Positions 43,422 through 54,736 of a DNA stretch of 64,000 bases are shown here, one piece after another; position 1 is the first letter of the stretch, and the number at the start of each line of letters is the position of its first letter. Below the pieces are notes generated by a model. That model searched no databases. It saw nothing but the letters and a program-made list of their open reading frames with translations, and was not told the origin of the DNA. The DNA lies in contig NZ_FMIR01000006.1 in assembly GCF_900095745.1 (NCBI RefSeq), positions 148,269 to 212,268 of the forward strand. The letters are read 5' to 3'. The DNA is from Microbacterium oxydans. Its GTDB lineage: Bacteria; Actinomycetota; Actinomycetes; Actinomycetales; Microbacteriaceae. Both the position numbers and the translations under genes were made by a program.

Positions 43422-44123
43422 GTGAGCATGGATGGAGCGCTGGAACGGCGTTCAGTGAGTGAAGACGTCTATCAGCGACTGCGGGACGCGATCGTCAGTG
43501 GCGAGCTGCGACCGGGCGAACCGATCCGCGACTACGAGCTGGCGGCGGATCTCGGGACGTCGAAGACGCCCGTGCGGCATGCGCTGGCGCGACTCGCCGA
43601 GGGAGGACTCGTCGAGATGCAGCGCAACCGCTACACGCGGGTGGCTCCCCTCGACCTCGACCGCATCCGAGACGCGCTCGCACTCTTCGGCGACATCTGG
43701 ATCGGCTCGGTGCGCCATGCGATGCCGCTGATCCAGGCTGACGACGTCACGTATCTCGTCGATCTCACCGAGGACATGTCCGCCGCGGTCGTGGAGCAGG
43801 ATGTCGTCGAGTTCGGTGGAGCGCTGCGTACCATCGCGAACGGGTTCGCCCGCATCGAGGGCAACTCCACGCGGGTGACCGTCATCGAGTTCCTCGGGCC
43901 GCAGATCCGCCGCTTCTCGCAGCACGCGCGCGGCTCGTTCGACTGGGCGGCGGTCGAGAAATCCACCGTCGCGGTCCGCGAGGCCATCCGGCAGCGCGAC
44001 GCGGCCGAGACCCGCGCGGCGATCGTGACGCTCTTCGACGAGGTGCTGCCGAGCATCATCGACCGCGCTGAGGAACTCGACGCCGCAGACGAACGGCGCA
44101 GCGTCCGCGACTCACCGGCCTAG
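43422..44123 (+). CDS. GntR-family regulator with FCD domain
   Basis: 233 residues. The winged helix is VYQRLRDAIVSGELRPGEPIRDYELAADLGTSKTPVRHALARLAEGGLVEM, then an all-helical FCD ligand domain (LDLDRIRDALALFGDIWIGSVRHAMPL...). GGAGGG at 43406-43411 places the start at GTG 43422 or TTG 43419; ATG 43428 is a third choice, and the long upstream extension lies in non-coding sequence. It is divergent from the penicillin-acylase-like gene, which it may control. Confidence 0.82.
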   Translation: MSMDGALERRSVSEDVYQRLRDAIVSGELRPGEPIRDYELAADLGTSKTPVRHALARLAEGGLVEMQRNRYTRVAPLDLDRIRDALALFGDIWIGSVRHAMPLIQADDVTYLVDLTEDMSAAVVEQDVVEFGGALRTIANGFARIEGNSTRVTVIEFLGPQIRRFSQHARGSFDWAAVEKSTVAVREAIRQRDAAETRAAIVTLFDEVLPSIIDRAEELDAADERRSVRDSPA

Positions 44124-44179
44124 CGGCTGCACCTCTCCGACGTCGGCAGCACGGGCTCCCGACGCCGGACGGTACGGCG

Positions 44180-46068
<1,889 letters not shown>

Positions 46069-46085
<17 letters not shown>

Positions 46086-46302
46086 GGCGCAGCTCGCGGA
46101 TGTCTTCGGGCGTGAGAGTGGTGCCAGACGACGCGATGACGAGGCGACCATCCTTCTCGATCAGGTTGTCCGGCGCCTCGATCTCGATTCGGATGCCGTT
46201 GCCGTCGAGGATCAGGTCGACCGGGCCCGGGATCAGCCCCACGCGCTCACGGAGCGGTGCAGGGATGACGATTCGTCCTGCCTTGTCCATGGTTGCTTTC
46301 AT
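46069..46302 (-). CDS. AbrB-type antitoxin (VapB-like)
   Basis: 77 residues with the swapped-hairpin SpoVT/AbrB DNA-binding domain at the start: MKATMDKAGRIVIPAPLRERVGLIPG. The C-terminal tail (LTPEDIRELRLADQR) should wrap the toxin. ATG 46302 is chosen; an earlier in-frame ATG at 46329 is possible. It precedes and overlaps the PIN gene, forming a typical type II toxin-antitoxin operon, usually autoregulated. Confidence 0.82.
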
Positions 46303-46349
46303 GCCATCAGAATACCATTTGGTCGGCACGAGGGGGTCGGGCCGACCGA

Positions 46350-47615
46350 CTACTCCGGCGGGGCGACATCCTCATGGCGTGCCGTGCGCAGCGGGGAGAA
46401 CAGAACGATCAGCGCGGCGACCGTGAACACCACCACGGCCACCGCGATCGTCACGCGGTAGCCGAAAGCGGTGGCGAGGCCGCCCGCGAGCAGTGCGCCG
46501 ACGAGGAAGGTGACGCGGTTGACCGTGCGGATCGACGCGTTCAACCGCCCTTGCATGTGGTCGGGGGCTGCGGCCTGGCGGTAGCCCATCTCATTGGGAT
46601 CCTCCAGACCCATACCCAACCCGAACAGGAGCTGCCCGACTCCGAGGGGGATGGCGATGATCGCGAGAGAGGCGATGTCTGAGAGCGGGAGGACGACGAT
46701 GGCGGTCCAGGCGACCGCCGACAGGATGCGTCCGGTGAGCACGGCGCCGCCGACGCCGAATCGTCTCCCCGCCACCGGGGCGAGGAGAGCGCCGGCGAAT
46801 CCGCCGACGCCGCCCATCGCGAGGACGATGCCGAACATCAGCGGACTCAGTCCGAGTTCCCTCAGCGCATAGGGGGCGAATGCGGTCAGCGCGATGCTGT
46901 TGCCGAGGAACCAGACGTTGACCGATGCGGCCATCGGGGCGAGCGTGCGGTGGGAGTACGTCCAGCGCAGGCCCTCCATGATGTCGTGTCCGAGGTGGCG
47001 GCCATCGGTCCGGCGCTGCGCCTTCGCCTCCTCGACACGGATCCGACTCAACAGCACCGCGCTCACGACGTACGCGACCGCATCGATGAGGATGGCGAAC
47101 GGAGCGCCGAGCCAGCCGACGAGGGCACCGCCGACCGCGGGGCCCGTGGTCTGGGCGACCGTGCCGGCCTGGCCCAGGCGCGCATTCGCGGCCACGAGCT
47201 GATGCCGGGGCACGAGGCGGGGGAGCATCGGCTGTGCGGCCGAGTCCGCGATGAGGGTCAGCGCGCCGTAGAGCAGGAACAGGGCGCCGAACGACCAGAC
47301 GGTCAGAGTCCCCGTGAGCCACAGCACGGGCACGAGCGCCAGCGTCAGCGCACGGCCGATGCTCGCGAAGACCATCGCCGGCTTGCGCCGCCATCGGTCC
47401 ATCAGTGCGCCGACCACCAGGCCGAAGAGCAGGTAAGGCACGACGTTGGCCGCGTTGAGCAGGCCGATCTCGAACGGAGTGGCGTCCAGCGTCGTCACGA
47501 TCAGGACCTGGAACGCGATCGCGGTCACCGCCCCGGTGAACGCGCCGAGGGTGGAAGACGACCAGTAGAGGGCGAACGCGGGGACGCGCAGCACCTCTTT
47601 GGGTCTGTCGCTCAT
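46350..47615 (-). CDS. MFS transporter, DHA3 (macrolide/enterobactin-exporter-like)
   Basis: 421 residues, 12 membrane helices. The DHA3-type pattern is seen in SSTLGAFTGAVTAIAFQVLIV, GALMDRWRRKPAMVFASIGRALTLALVPVLWL and GTVAQTTGPAVGGALVGWLGAPFAILIDAVAYVVSAVLL. Likely an efflux pump for drugs or siderophores; substrate unknown. GAGGCGGA precedes the ATG. Confidence 0.8.
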   Translation of the reverse strand: MSDRPKEVLRVPAFALYWSSSTLGAFTGAVTAIAFQVLIVTTLDATPFEIGLLNAANVVPYLLFGLVVGALMDRWRRKPAMVFASIGRALTLALVPVLWLTGTLTVWSFGALFLLYGALTLIADSAAQPMLPRLVPRHQLVAANARLGQAGTVAQTTGPAVGGALVGWLGAPFAILIDAVAYVVSAVLLSRIRVEEAKAQRRTDGRHLGHDIMEGLRWTYSHRTLAPMAASVNVWFLGNSIALTAFAPYALRELGLSPLMFGIVLAMGGVGGFAGALLAPVAGRRFGVGGAVLTGRILSAVAWTAIVVLPLSDIASLAIIAIPLGVGQLLFGLGMGLEDPNEMGYRQAAAPDHMQGRLNASIRTVNRVTFLVGALLAGGLATAFGYRVTIAVAVVVFTVAALIVLFSPLRTARHEDVAPPE

Positions 47616-47732
47616 TCCGCCTCACTCCGTCGCCGCCCGCTGCTGTCATCCTATTCACCGCCTTCTCCCCTGGTGGGTCGAGCCAGGGAGACGCGGAAGG
47701 AGGTGGGAGAGTAGGCCGCACGGAGGTGCGAC

Positions 47733-48437
47733 ATGGGCGAAGCAGTCCTGTGGGGTGTGGTGGCGGCCGCGCCGCTGTTCATCGGCGCGGTGCTGGCCCT
47801 GCTCCGGAAATGGCCCCCGCGGTGGCTCGGCATCGTCCTCGGATTCGGCGCCGGTGCCCTCATGGCCTCGATCGCTTTCGAGCTCTGGGAAGAAGGGCTC
47901 GACCTCGCCGGTCCCGTCCCGCTGGTGGTCGGCGTCGCGGCCGGCGCCATCAGCTACTACATCGCCGATCGCATCCTCGATGCCCGTGCCGCGAAGAGCA
48001 AGTCGCAGGCGGGCGGTGGCCAGCTCGCCGTGGGCGCGCTGCTCGACGGCATCCCCGAGCAGCTCGTGCTCGGTATCGGGCTGGCATCAGGGGAGCCGGT
48101 GAGCATCGCGCTCGTGGTGGCCATCCTCGTGTCGAACCTGCCCGAGTCGATCGGGTCGGCCGCCGACCTGCTCGAGGGGGGCATGGCGAAGTCGCGGGTG
48201 CTGCTGCTCTGGGCGGGGGTGGCCGTGATCTGTGCGGCGGCGACCGTCGCGGGGTTCGCGCTGGCCAGCTTGACGGGCGACGCCTTCCGATCCGCATCGA
48301 GCGGCTTCGCGGCCGGAGCGCTGCTGGTGATGCTCGTCGACTCGATGATCCCCGAAGCGCAGTCCAAGGCGAAGGAATCGACCGGGCTCGCGACCGTGCT
48401 GGGCTTCGCGCTCGCCGCGGGGCTGGCGTTGGCGTGA
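47733..48437 (+). CDS. ZIP-fold membrane protein with altered metal site
   Basis: 234 residues, eight membrane helices, short form of the ZIP family. GGAGGTG lies just upstream. The two metal-binding helices that normally read HN.PEG and HNIPEG appear here as LLDGIPEQLV (about residue 103) and SNLPESIG (about residue 135), so both first histidines are replaced, by Asp and Ser. The family takes up Zn2+, Fe2+ or Mn2+; this member may have a changed ion preference or another role. It stands alone. Confidence 0.75.
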   Translation: MGEAVLWGVVAAAPLFIGAVLALLRKWPPRWLGIVLGFGAGALMASIAFELWEEGLDLAGPVPLVVGVAAGAISYYIADRILDARAAKSKSQAGGGQLAVGALLDGIPEQLVLGIGLASGEPVSIALVVAILVSNLPESIGSAADLLEGGMAKSRVLLLWAGVAVICAAATVAGFALASLTGDAFRSASSGFAAGALLVMLVDSMIPEAQSKAKESTGLATVLGFALAAGLALA

Positions 48438-48471
48438 GAGCGCGCGCGACGGCAGACCCCGCCGCTGCGTC

Positions 48472-48879
48472 TCAGATCTTCGGGTGTGCCGGCTCTCGGC
48501 GTACGCTGCGACCGGAGATGCTGTCGATGTGCAGGACAAGAGGGAGACTGCGATCCTCACCCGCCCAGGGGTGCACTCGAGCGGTGATGTCGGCCGCCAC
48601 TTCTTCGGCCGCTCGGGAGAGGCTGCCGTGCAGCAGGACGCTCCACGCCGTGCTCCCGATCGGATCGTGATAGTCCACCTCGAACGAGACGTCGACCGGA
48701 TCGCGCGTCAGATCGGCCAGCAGGCCGTCGGGTGACGTTCGCAGAACCAACTCGTGCCCGGAGACCGCGAAGTTCACCGGGTGGATCTGCACCCGCCCGT
48801 CATGGACGAAGCCGATGCGTCCGATCGTGGTCGTGCTCAACAGGTCGTAGGACTGCTGTTCATCGAGTTCTCGGATCAT
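48472..48879 (-). CDS. PPOX-fold (pyridoxamine 5'-phosphate oxidase-like) flavoprotein
   Basis: 135 residues, a split-barrel domain: SYDLLSTTTIGRIGFVHDGRVQIHPVNFAVSGHELVLRTSP, then VSFEVDYHDPIGSTAWSVLLHGSLS. This form resembles the actinobacterial F420- or flavin-binding split-barrel proteins; cofactor unproven. The ATG at 48879 has AAGGA six bases upstream. It is convergent with the ZIP gene. No operon. Confidence 0.8.
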   Translation of the reverse strand: MIRELDEQQSYDLLSTTTIGRIGFVHDGRVQIHPVNFAVSGHELVLRTSPDGLLADLTRDPVDVSFEVDYHDPIGSTAWSVLLHGSLSRAAEEVAADITARVHPWAGEDRSLPLVLHIDSISGRSVRREPAHPKI

Positions 48880-49080
48880 GCGCATTCCTTCCCTCTGGCG
48901 CCAGGCTATCCGGGGCGACACGACCCTTCAAGGGAGTCCGCCACCGGCGGAACCGCGACCCCGCCACCCGGCGGACGGGAGGCGTCGGATCCGCCCCGAC
49001 CGGCGGGTTACCCTCGGATGCGACGTGCACGAGGCTGGCGGGACGCCGCCGCGATGGCGGCCGAGGACAAAGGAGTTCTG

Positions 49081-50052
49081 ATGACTGACACGACCCTGGC
49101 ACGCCCGCCCTTCGATCCCGAACTCGAAGCCGCCCTCGCCCTCGTGGGCGACCAGATGCCGTCCACTCTCACGCCGGAGATGATCCCGTTCCTGCGCCAG
49201 TCGCCGGTCGGTGGCGAGGACGAGATCTTCGCCGCGCTCGCCGAGCGCGGCTTCACGTACCGCGACGTGTCGATCCCCGGCCACGAGGGGGACGAGATCG
49301 TCGTCTCCGTGATCGAGAAGGAAGGCAGGACCGGCACCGGTCCCGGCTTCTTCCACACCCACGGCGGCGGGATGATTATCGGCAACCGCTGGCTCGGGGT
49401 CGTCGGCTTCCTCGACTGGGCCGAGCGGTTCAACGGCGTGATCGTCACGGTCGAGTACCGGCTCGCCCCCGAGTTCCCCGATCCGTACCCGGTGGAGGAC
49501 TGCTACGCCGCGCTGCTGTGGGCGGCCGAGAACGCGGGGGAGCTCGGCATCGACCTGTCACGCCTCATGATCGGCGGCGGGAGCGCGGGCGGCGGTCTGG
49601 CTGCCGGCACCGCTCTGCTGGCCCGTGACCGGCAAGGCCCTGAGCTGATCGGGCAGCTGCTCATCTACCCGATGCTCGATGACCGCGACGAGTCGGTCTC
49701 GACCCACCAGATCGACGGCATCGGCATCTGGGACCGCGGGTCGAACGTCACGGGATGGACGGCTCTCCTGGGCGACCGCAAGGGCACCGACGACGTCTCG
49801 ATCTACGCCGCCCCGGCCAGGGCCACCGACCTCAGCGGTCTGCCGCCCGCGTTCATCGACTGCGGGAGCGCCGAGGTGTTCCGCGACGAGGATGTCGCCT
49901 ACGCCACGAAGCTCTGGGAAGCCGGGGTCCAGGCCGAGCTGCACGTCTGGGCCGGCGGCTTCCACGGCTTCGACATGTTCGCCCCGCACACCGCCGTCGC
50001 GCAGGCCATGCTCGCCGCTCGCGACAACTGGGTGAACCGCCTGCTCTCCTGA
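49081..50052 (+). CDS. HSL-type alpha/beta hydrolase (esterase)
   Basis: 323 residues of the hormone-sensitive-lipase family. The oxyanion motif is HGGG (94-97) and the nucleophile is GGGSAGGG with Ser168. The acidic member of the triad lies in CGSAEVFRDED, where the usual Asp position appears to be Glu, and the His is in GGFHGFDMF. Length and motifs are complete. AAAGGAG precedes the ATG. A strong hairpin follows, and a regulator gene starts 70 bp downstream on the same strand. Confidence 0.82.
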   Translation: MTDTTLARPPFDPELEAALALVGDQMPSTLTPEMIPFLRQSPVGGEDEIFAALAERGFTYRDVSIPGHEGDEIVVSVIEKEGRTGTGPGFFHTHGGGMIIGNRWLGVVGFLDWAERFNGVIVTVEYRLAPEFPDPYPVEDCYAALLWAAENAGELGIDLSRLMIGGGSAGGGLAAGTALLARDRQGPELIGQLLIYPMLDDRDESVSTHQIDGIGIWDRGSNVTGWTALLGDRKGTDDVSIYAAPARATDLSGLPPAFIDCGSAEVFRDEDVAYATKLWEAGVQAELHVWAGGFHGFDMFAPHTAVAQAMLAARDNWVNRLLS

Positions 50053-50060
50053 GTCCGATC

Positions 50061-50095
50061 CCACCCTGCGGGGCCGCACCGACCCCGTAGGGTGG
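50061..50095 (+). terminator. strong hairpin between the esterase and the regulator gene
   Basis: CCACCCTGCGGGG (50061-50073) pairs with CCCCGTAGGGTGG (50083-50095), one mismatch. It ends 26 bp before the regulator's start, so it may terminate the esterase mRNA or regulate entry into the next gene. Confidence 0.6.
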
Positions 50096-50121
50096 AATCC
50101 CCGTGCGCGATGGAGCCCGAC

Positions 50122-51117
50122 ATGCAAGATCTGCTGGGGCGGCTCACCGCCCTCGACCCGGATGCCAGTGAGACGCTCAAGGTCGTCACGTACTTCGACG
50201 CCCTCGTCGCCCGATCGGTCGGCGTGGAGAGCATGCTGCGCGGGGCCGCTGTGCTCAGCGGCGCGACAGTCGGCCAGCGCGACGGACGGCAGATCGTGCG
50301 GGTGCGGGCCGATGGTGTGCGCATCGACCCGATCGAGCCCTCGCATGCCTGGCCGGTGCGCGAGAGCGGGCCGGGAGCGATCGCGTGGATCGAACGCGAG
50401 GGTGCCGCGCACACCAACGACGCCATGATCCTGGAACGTCTCGCCCTCGCCCTCGGCATCATCCGCGCACGCCGCTCGGTCGGTCCGGAGAGCGCCGTCG
50501 AACTCGCGATCAGCTCCTACGCGGGGTCGGACGAGCGGGCTGCCGCGCTGCCTCGGCTCCGGCTCGGCGCGAGCACGCTGCGCCTGGTCGCCTCACCGCC
50601 CGATCCCGCGCCCCTGCCGCAGCATCCGTCTGCCGTGGTCGCCACCCGTCACGGCCTGACCCGCGCAACGATCCTGGATGCCGAGACGGATGCCGTGAGC
50701 GCATGGCCTGACAGCGAAGGGCTGCGCCTCGGTCTCGGCGCCGCGGGACCCGGGGAGCAGCTTCCGCGGTCGTGGGCTTCCGCGCTGGTGGCGGTACGGC
50801 TGACCAGTCCCGCCGAGCCGATCGTCGATGTCGCCGACCTCGGAGCCCTGCTGCTCGTCGCGGACGCCGCGGAGCAGGGGCCCCTCCATCCGGATGCCGC
50901 CGCGCTCGCCGCCCTCGACGACCGCAGTCGCGAGCTGCTCGACGCCGTCGCCGAGGAGCAGAGCGTGCGCGCCGCAGCCCTGCGCCTGGGTCGTCATCAC
51001 TCCAGCGTGCAGGAGCGGATGACGGCTCTCGTCGAGACCCTGGGCTACGACCCGCGCACCTCCCGCGGGCATGCTCGGTACGTGCTCGCCCGGATGCTGC
51101 TGACGCTCGGTTCCTGA
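50122..51117 (+). CDS. putative transcriptional regulator with C-terminal HTH
   Basis: 331 residues. A long N-terminal part without a sure family (GAF/PucR-like features, including IREGAAHTNDA-type segments) is followed by a C-terminal helix-turn-helix: LLDAVAEEQSVRAAALRLGRHHSSVQERMTALVETLGYDPRTSRGHARYVLARMLL, of the PucR/CdaR type. The ATG at 50122 has GGAG six bases upstream; 50110 and 50092 are alternatives. It probably controls the esterase gene before it (inference from position). Confidence 0.65.
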   Translation: MQDLLGRLTALDPDASETLKVVTYFDALVARSVGVESMLRGAAVLSGATVGQRDGRQIVRVRADGVRIDPIEPSHAWPVRESGPGAIAWIEREGAAHTNDAMILERLALALGIIRARRSVGPESAVELAISSYAGSDERAAALPRLRLGASTLRLVASPPDPAPLPQHPSAVVATRHGLTRATILDAETDAVSAWPDSEGLRLGLGAAGPGEQLPRSWASALVAVRLTSPAEPIVDVADLGALLLVADAAEQGPLHPDAAALAALDDRSRELLDAVAEEQSVRAAALRLGRHHSSVQERMTALVETLGYDPRTSRGHARYVLARMLLTLGS

Positions 51118-51127
51118 GCGGGTCGTC

Positions 51128-52588
51128 TCAGTTCAGCGCCGACGTCAGCCGGAACACTCCGTCGAGGAACGTCGACTTCGCGGGCTCGCGCAGCCACTCG
51201 TCCAGCGTCAGCTCCCGCCCCGCGGTGCGGTACTTCTGCTCGACCTCGCGCATCTGCGCCACGAACGACTTGCCGCGCACGAGCAGCGACATCTCCGAGT
51301 TCAGACTGAACGAGCGGATGTCCATGTTGCTCGAGCCGATCACGGCGACGTCGTCGTCGATCGAGAAGTGCTTCGCGTGCAGAATGTACGGCGCCGGGTA
51401 GAGGAAGATGCGCACGCCCGCGCGCAGCAGGGTCTCGTAGTACGAGCGCTGCGCGTGGTAGACCATGCCCTGGTCGCCGAGCTCGGAGACGAACAGCTGC
51501 ACGTCGAGCCCGCGCTGGCAGGCCGTGGTGATCGCGTAGATCATCGCCTCGTCGGGCACGAAGTACGGGCTGGTGAGGATGACTTTCTCGGTGGCACCGT
51601 GGATCAGGGAGAGGAACATCCGCAGATTGTTCTCGGTGCCGTACGCCGGACCGCTGGGCACCATCTGGCAGTGCAGGTCGGCGCCCGAGGGCTTCGGAAC
51701 GGCGGATGCCGGGACTCGTTCGACGGCCGACAGATCCTCCCCGGTCTCGATCAGCCAGTCGGAGAGGAACACGGCGTCGACCTGGGCGACGACCGGACCC
51801 TCGACCCGCGCGATCAGCTCCTGCCACATCAGCCCGCGCTTGATGTTCTTCTCCGCGTTGTAGTCCCGTGAAATGAGGTTCTGCGAACCGACGAACCCGA
51901 CCCTCCCGTCCACGACGACGAGTTTGCGGTGGTTGCGCAGGTCGGGCCGCTGGTACTGGCCCTTGAACGGCCGCACCGGCAGCATCCACGACCAGGTCAC
52001 ACCGATCCGGTCGAGCTCGGCGAACGTCTCCTCGGACTTCGGGATCTTGCGGGAGGCGATGTAGTCCGCCAGCAGGCGCACGGAGACGCCGCGGGCGACC
52101 GCCCTCTCCATCGCGAGGAAGAACCCCTGGGTCGTGGCGTCCCGTGCGGCGATGTAGAACTCGACGTGCACGTAGCGCTCGGCCGTGTCGATCGCGGCGG
52201 CCATGGCGTCGATCGACCCCTGGTAGTCGTCGATCAGCTCGGCCGACGAATCGCCGACCACCGGCAGTCCCGTGAGCGCGTGGTTCTGCTGGGCCACGCG
52301 TTGGAGCCACCGGGGAGCCTGTGCGTCGGGATGGTCGACGGCCTCGGCGGAGATCATCTCCGTGATGCGCTTCTGCTCGTCGCGGCGCTTCTTGGGCAGC
52401 CGGAAGTTGCCGATCAGCAGGTACAGGCCCATGCCGACGAAAGGCACGAGGAACACGAGCAGCAGCCACGCCATCGCGGCCGTGGGCTTGCGGTCGCGGG
52501 GGATGTAGATCAGGGCGATCACATTGATGGCGAGGGCCGCGAGGGCCAGGATCGTCCAGATCAGGTTCGCGGAGACGAGCGCGTCCAT
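51128..52588 (-). CDS. cls: cardiolipin synthase-type phospholipase D
   Basis: 486 residues. Two N-terminal membrane helices (about 6-27 and 38-60) precede two PLD domains. The HKD motifs are NHRKLVVVDGRVGFVGSQN (first) and LHAKHFSIDDDVAVIGSSN (second), both intact. It should join two phosphatidylglycerols, or PG with another phospholipid, into cardiolipin at the inner membrane. AAGGAGG is five bases before the ATG. It stands alone. The symbol is by family; actinobacteria also use a different cardiolipin synthase. Confidence 0.85.
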   Translation of the reverse strand: MDALVSANLIWTILALAALAINVIALIYIPRDRKPTAAMAWLLLVFLVPFVGMGLYLLIGNFRLPKKRRDEQKRITEMISAEAVDHPDAQAPRWLQRVAQQNHALTGLPVVGDSSAELIDDYQGSIDAMAAAIDTAERYVHVEFYIAARDATTQGFFLAMERAVARGVSVRLLADYIASRKIPKSEETFAELDRIGVTWSWMLPVRPFKGQYQRPDLRNHRKLVVVDGRVGFVGSQNLISRDYNAEKNIKRGLMWQELIARVEGPVVAQVDAVFLSDWLIETGEDLSAVERVPASAVPKPSGADLHCQMVPSGPAYGTENNLRMFLSLIHGATEKVILTSPYFVPDEAMIYAITTACQRGLDVQLFVSELGDQGMVYHAQRSYYETLLRAGVRIFLYPAPYILHAKHFSIDDDVAVIGSSNMDIRSFSLNSEMSLLVRGKSFVAQMREVEQKYRTAGRELTLDEWLREPAKSTFLDGVFRLTSALN

Positions 52589-52699
52589 GCGTCCTCCTTC
52601 GAGGGGATGCCTGAGTGTGGCACGCGCCGCGGCGCCGTCGGGACGCGGCTCATCCTGCGCGGGTGGGGCATGCGCCGACGTCACGCATGCTCCGGACGG

Positions 52700-53809
52700 T
52701 CACTCGAAGCCGGGGTACTCCTGCAGCTTCGTCTCGAACTCGGCACGGTCGTCTTCGCCGAGCACACCGCTGGCGATCACGACGAGCTGCAGACCCTCGA
52801 GCGGTTCTCCGGAGCGGGCGGCCTGCGCTTCGCGCGCGGCGAGGAATCCGCCGTCCTGGTCGTTCGACAGGTCGTAGATGTTGGCGTAGAACCGCATCGG
52901 ATCGGGGTAGTTCTCGGTGTAGTACTCCCACGTGTGCTGCGTGCGGGGGTCGTCGCTGCCGTAGAGCTTCGCGATCATCGACGGGTCGATCCCCGACCCG
53001 GTCGGGTCGTTGAAGGAGTAGAGGTTCCACAGCCCGTGCTGCACGACCACGTCGTCGATCGCGGCCATCACCTCTTGCTTGCGCGCGTAGCCCTGCACGG
53101 GCTGCTCGGTCGCCCACGCCGCGGAGGTGTACTCGACGAGCATCGATTCGCCGCCGTAGCCGTTGCGTTCGGGGCGCAGATCCTCGTCGCCGACGGCAAC
53201 CCACGTGTATCCGAATTCCTGGGTGAGCCTCGTCCGGATGTCGGCGAAGAGCTCCTCGGACTGTGCGCGCACCTCTTCCAGAGACTGCTGCCCGAGCGTC
53301 TTCTGCGGATCGGTGCCCTTGATGCCGGGGTACGCCTCCGCGTGCTTCTGATCTGCGGTCTTGGCGCCCTCGTAGCTGCCCGCGGCCGAGGTCTGCAGAG
53401 CGCTCATGCCGCCGACGGTCGCGACGTTGAACAGGACGGTCACGATCAGCGCGATCGCCCCCAGCTTCCGCGCACGCGGCGAGAACAGGGCGGCGACGAC
53501 CGTGCCGACGACCACGAGCTGCGCCGTGAGCATCGTGACGCCGTAGAGCACGTCCGTGCCGCCGGCGACCAGCGTGCCGAGCAGGGTCAGCGCGAACAGG
53601 ACGGCGATGGCGAGGGCGATCCATCCGAGGGCGTTCGCGGGTTGCTTCGGCTCCTCGGGCGTCAGGGGCGCGGGCGGGGCGACGGCGGATTCGCGAGTGG
53701 GAGCCGAGGCCTGGCGTCGCGCACCGTGATAACCGCCGGGCGGGGGGACGGGCGGTGCCCCTTCGGCCCCGGCGAGGTAGCGGGCCCGCTGCTGCTCGTG
53801 ATCGCTCAC
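52700..53809 (-). CDS. hypothetical membrane protein, last gene of the MoxR/VWA cluster
   Basis: 369 residues. A Pro/Ala-rich cytoplasmic start (~60 residues) precedes three membrane helices (about 62-84, 90-112 and 117-137), then a long external domain with AYPGIKGTDPQKT and ...YSFNDPTGSGIDPS. No family is recognised. The GTG start overlaps the previous gene's stop (GTGA). Its role presumably belongs with the MoxR/VWA proteins. Confidence 0.65.
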   Translation of the reverse strand: MSDHEQQRARYLAGAEGAPPVPPPGGYHGARRQASAPTRESAVAPPAPLTPEEPKQPANALGWIALAIAVLFALTLLGTLVAGGTDVLYGVTMLTAQLVVVGTVVAALFSPRARKLGAIALIVTVLFNVATVGGMSALQTSAAGSYEGAKTADQKHAEAYPGIKGTDPQKTLGQQSLEEVRAQSEELFADIRTRLTQEFGYTWVAVGDEDLRPERNGYGGESMLVEYTSAAWATEQPVQGYARKQEVMAAIDDVVVQHGLWNLYSFNDPTGSGIDPSMIAKLYGSDDPRTQHTWEYYTENYPDPMRFYANIYDLSNDQDGGFLAAREAQAARSGEPLEGLQLVVIASGVLGEDDRAEFETKLQEYPGFE

Positions 53810-54594
53810 CACGGCTTGTCCGTTCCCGTGCCGCCGGGCTCGTCGCCCTGCTGCTGATCCCGCTCCTGCGTGCCCTGTTCGAGCTTGCCCTCGAGTTCGT
53901 CGAGTTTGCCCTCGGAGGGCTGCTCGTCTTCACCGGGCTGCTGCTCGGGTTCCTGCGGCTCCTGCTGTTGCTCCTGCTGCTTCTGCTTGAGCCGATCCTC
54001 GGTGCCGTCGAGGGTGTCGGACATGTCGCGCTGCGGGTCGGAGGACTGCTGCTGCGCCTCGTCGCTGTGGCATTCCTCCGGCGTTTCGACCGTGATGGTC
54101 AGCGCCTCGCCGTAGAACTCGGCGGCGGCGGCACCGTCGCCGTCGGCACGCGCGGCGTCGCCCATCCGCTCGACGACGAGCGCGAGGTTGATCCGCACCC
54201 CGCACACCTCCAGTCCGCTGGCGAGGTCGAGTGCCTCTTCGAGCTCGGCCCTGGCCTCGGGCAGCTGCTCGGCCGCGCCGAGCGCGGTGCCGATGTTGAA
54301 CGGCGCCTTGTACGGTTCGAACCAGTTGACGAAGTCCTGTCCGCGCGCCGAGGCTTCGGAGCCTGCGAAGTCGTCGACCACGTAGGCGGTGATCGCCTGG
54401 TGAGCGAACGCGTACATGCTCAGCAGCTTGCCCACGAAGAGCAGCGCCGCGAGGGTGAGCGGGATGGTCCCGATCGCGACCCACCGGCGGATGCTGCGGC
54501 GGCGACGGTTCGAGCGGAGCAGCGCGGCCGCTGCCTCGTTCGGGAGGGATGCGCGGTGCGCTTCGGCGACGGGGCGTGTCGAAGCGTGCGTCAC
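53806..54594 (-). CDS. TPR-like membrane protein with acidic Gln-rich tail
   Basis: 262 residues from a GTG with GAGGAGG upstream. One membrane helix (about 41-61) leads into a short TPR-like helical domain (NIGTALGAAEQLPEARAELEEALDLA, then AEFYGEALTI). The last ~80 residues are a low-complexity Gln/Glu/Pro region (for example QKQQEQQQEPQEPEQQP). TPR proteins are common partners of the VWA proteins in MoxR clusters, so this gene fits the cluster although the two propeller genes now separate it from its VWA neighbours. Confidence 0.7.
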   Translation of the reverse strand: MTHASTRPVAEAHRASLPNEAAAALLRSNRRRRSIRRWVAIGTIPLTLAALLFVGKLLSMYAFAHQAITAYVVDDFAGSEASARGQDFVNWFEPYKAPFNIGTALGAAEQLPEARAELEEALDLASGLEVCGVRINLALVVERMGDAARADGDGAAAAEFYGEALTITVETPEECHSDEAQQQSSDPQRDMSDTLDGTEDRLKQKQQEQQQEPQEPEQQPGEDEQPSEGKLDELEGKLEQGTQERDQQQGDEPGGTGTDKPW

Positions 54595-54688
54595 GCTCCA
54601 CCTCCTCGCCACTCGCGCCCCGTTCTGCGGCAGACGAGCGGTCCTCGAATCGGCACGGGAAGCGCTGAACATCCTATCCAGGGAACAA

Positions 54689-54725
54689 CAGAGCCGACCT
54701 CAGGTATCCCCGAGGTCGGCTCTCT
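54689..54725 (-). terminator. terminator after the propeller-lectin gene
   Basis: CAGAGCCGACCTC pairs with GAGGTCGGCTCTCTG; it is nearly the same as the terminator at 57538. Confidence 0.7.
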
Positions 54726-54736
54726 GTCCGTGCGCC

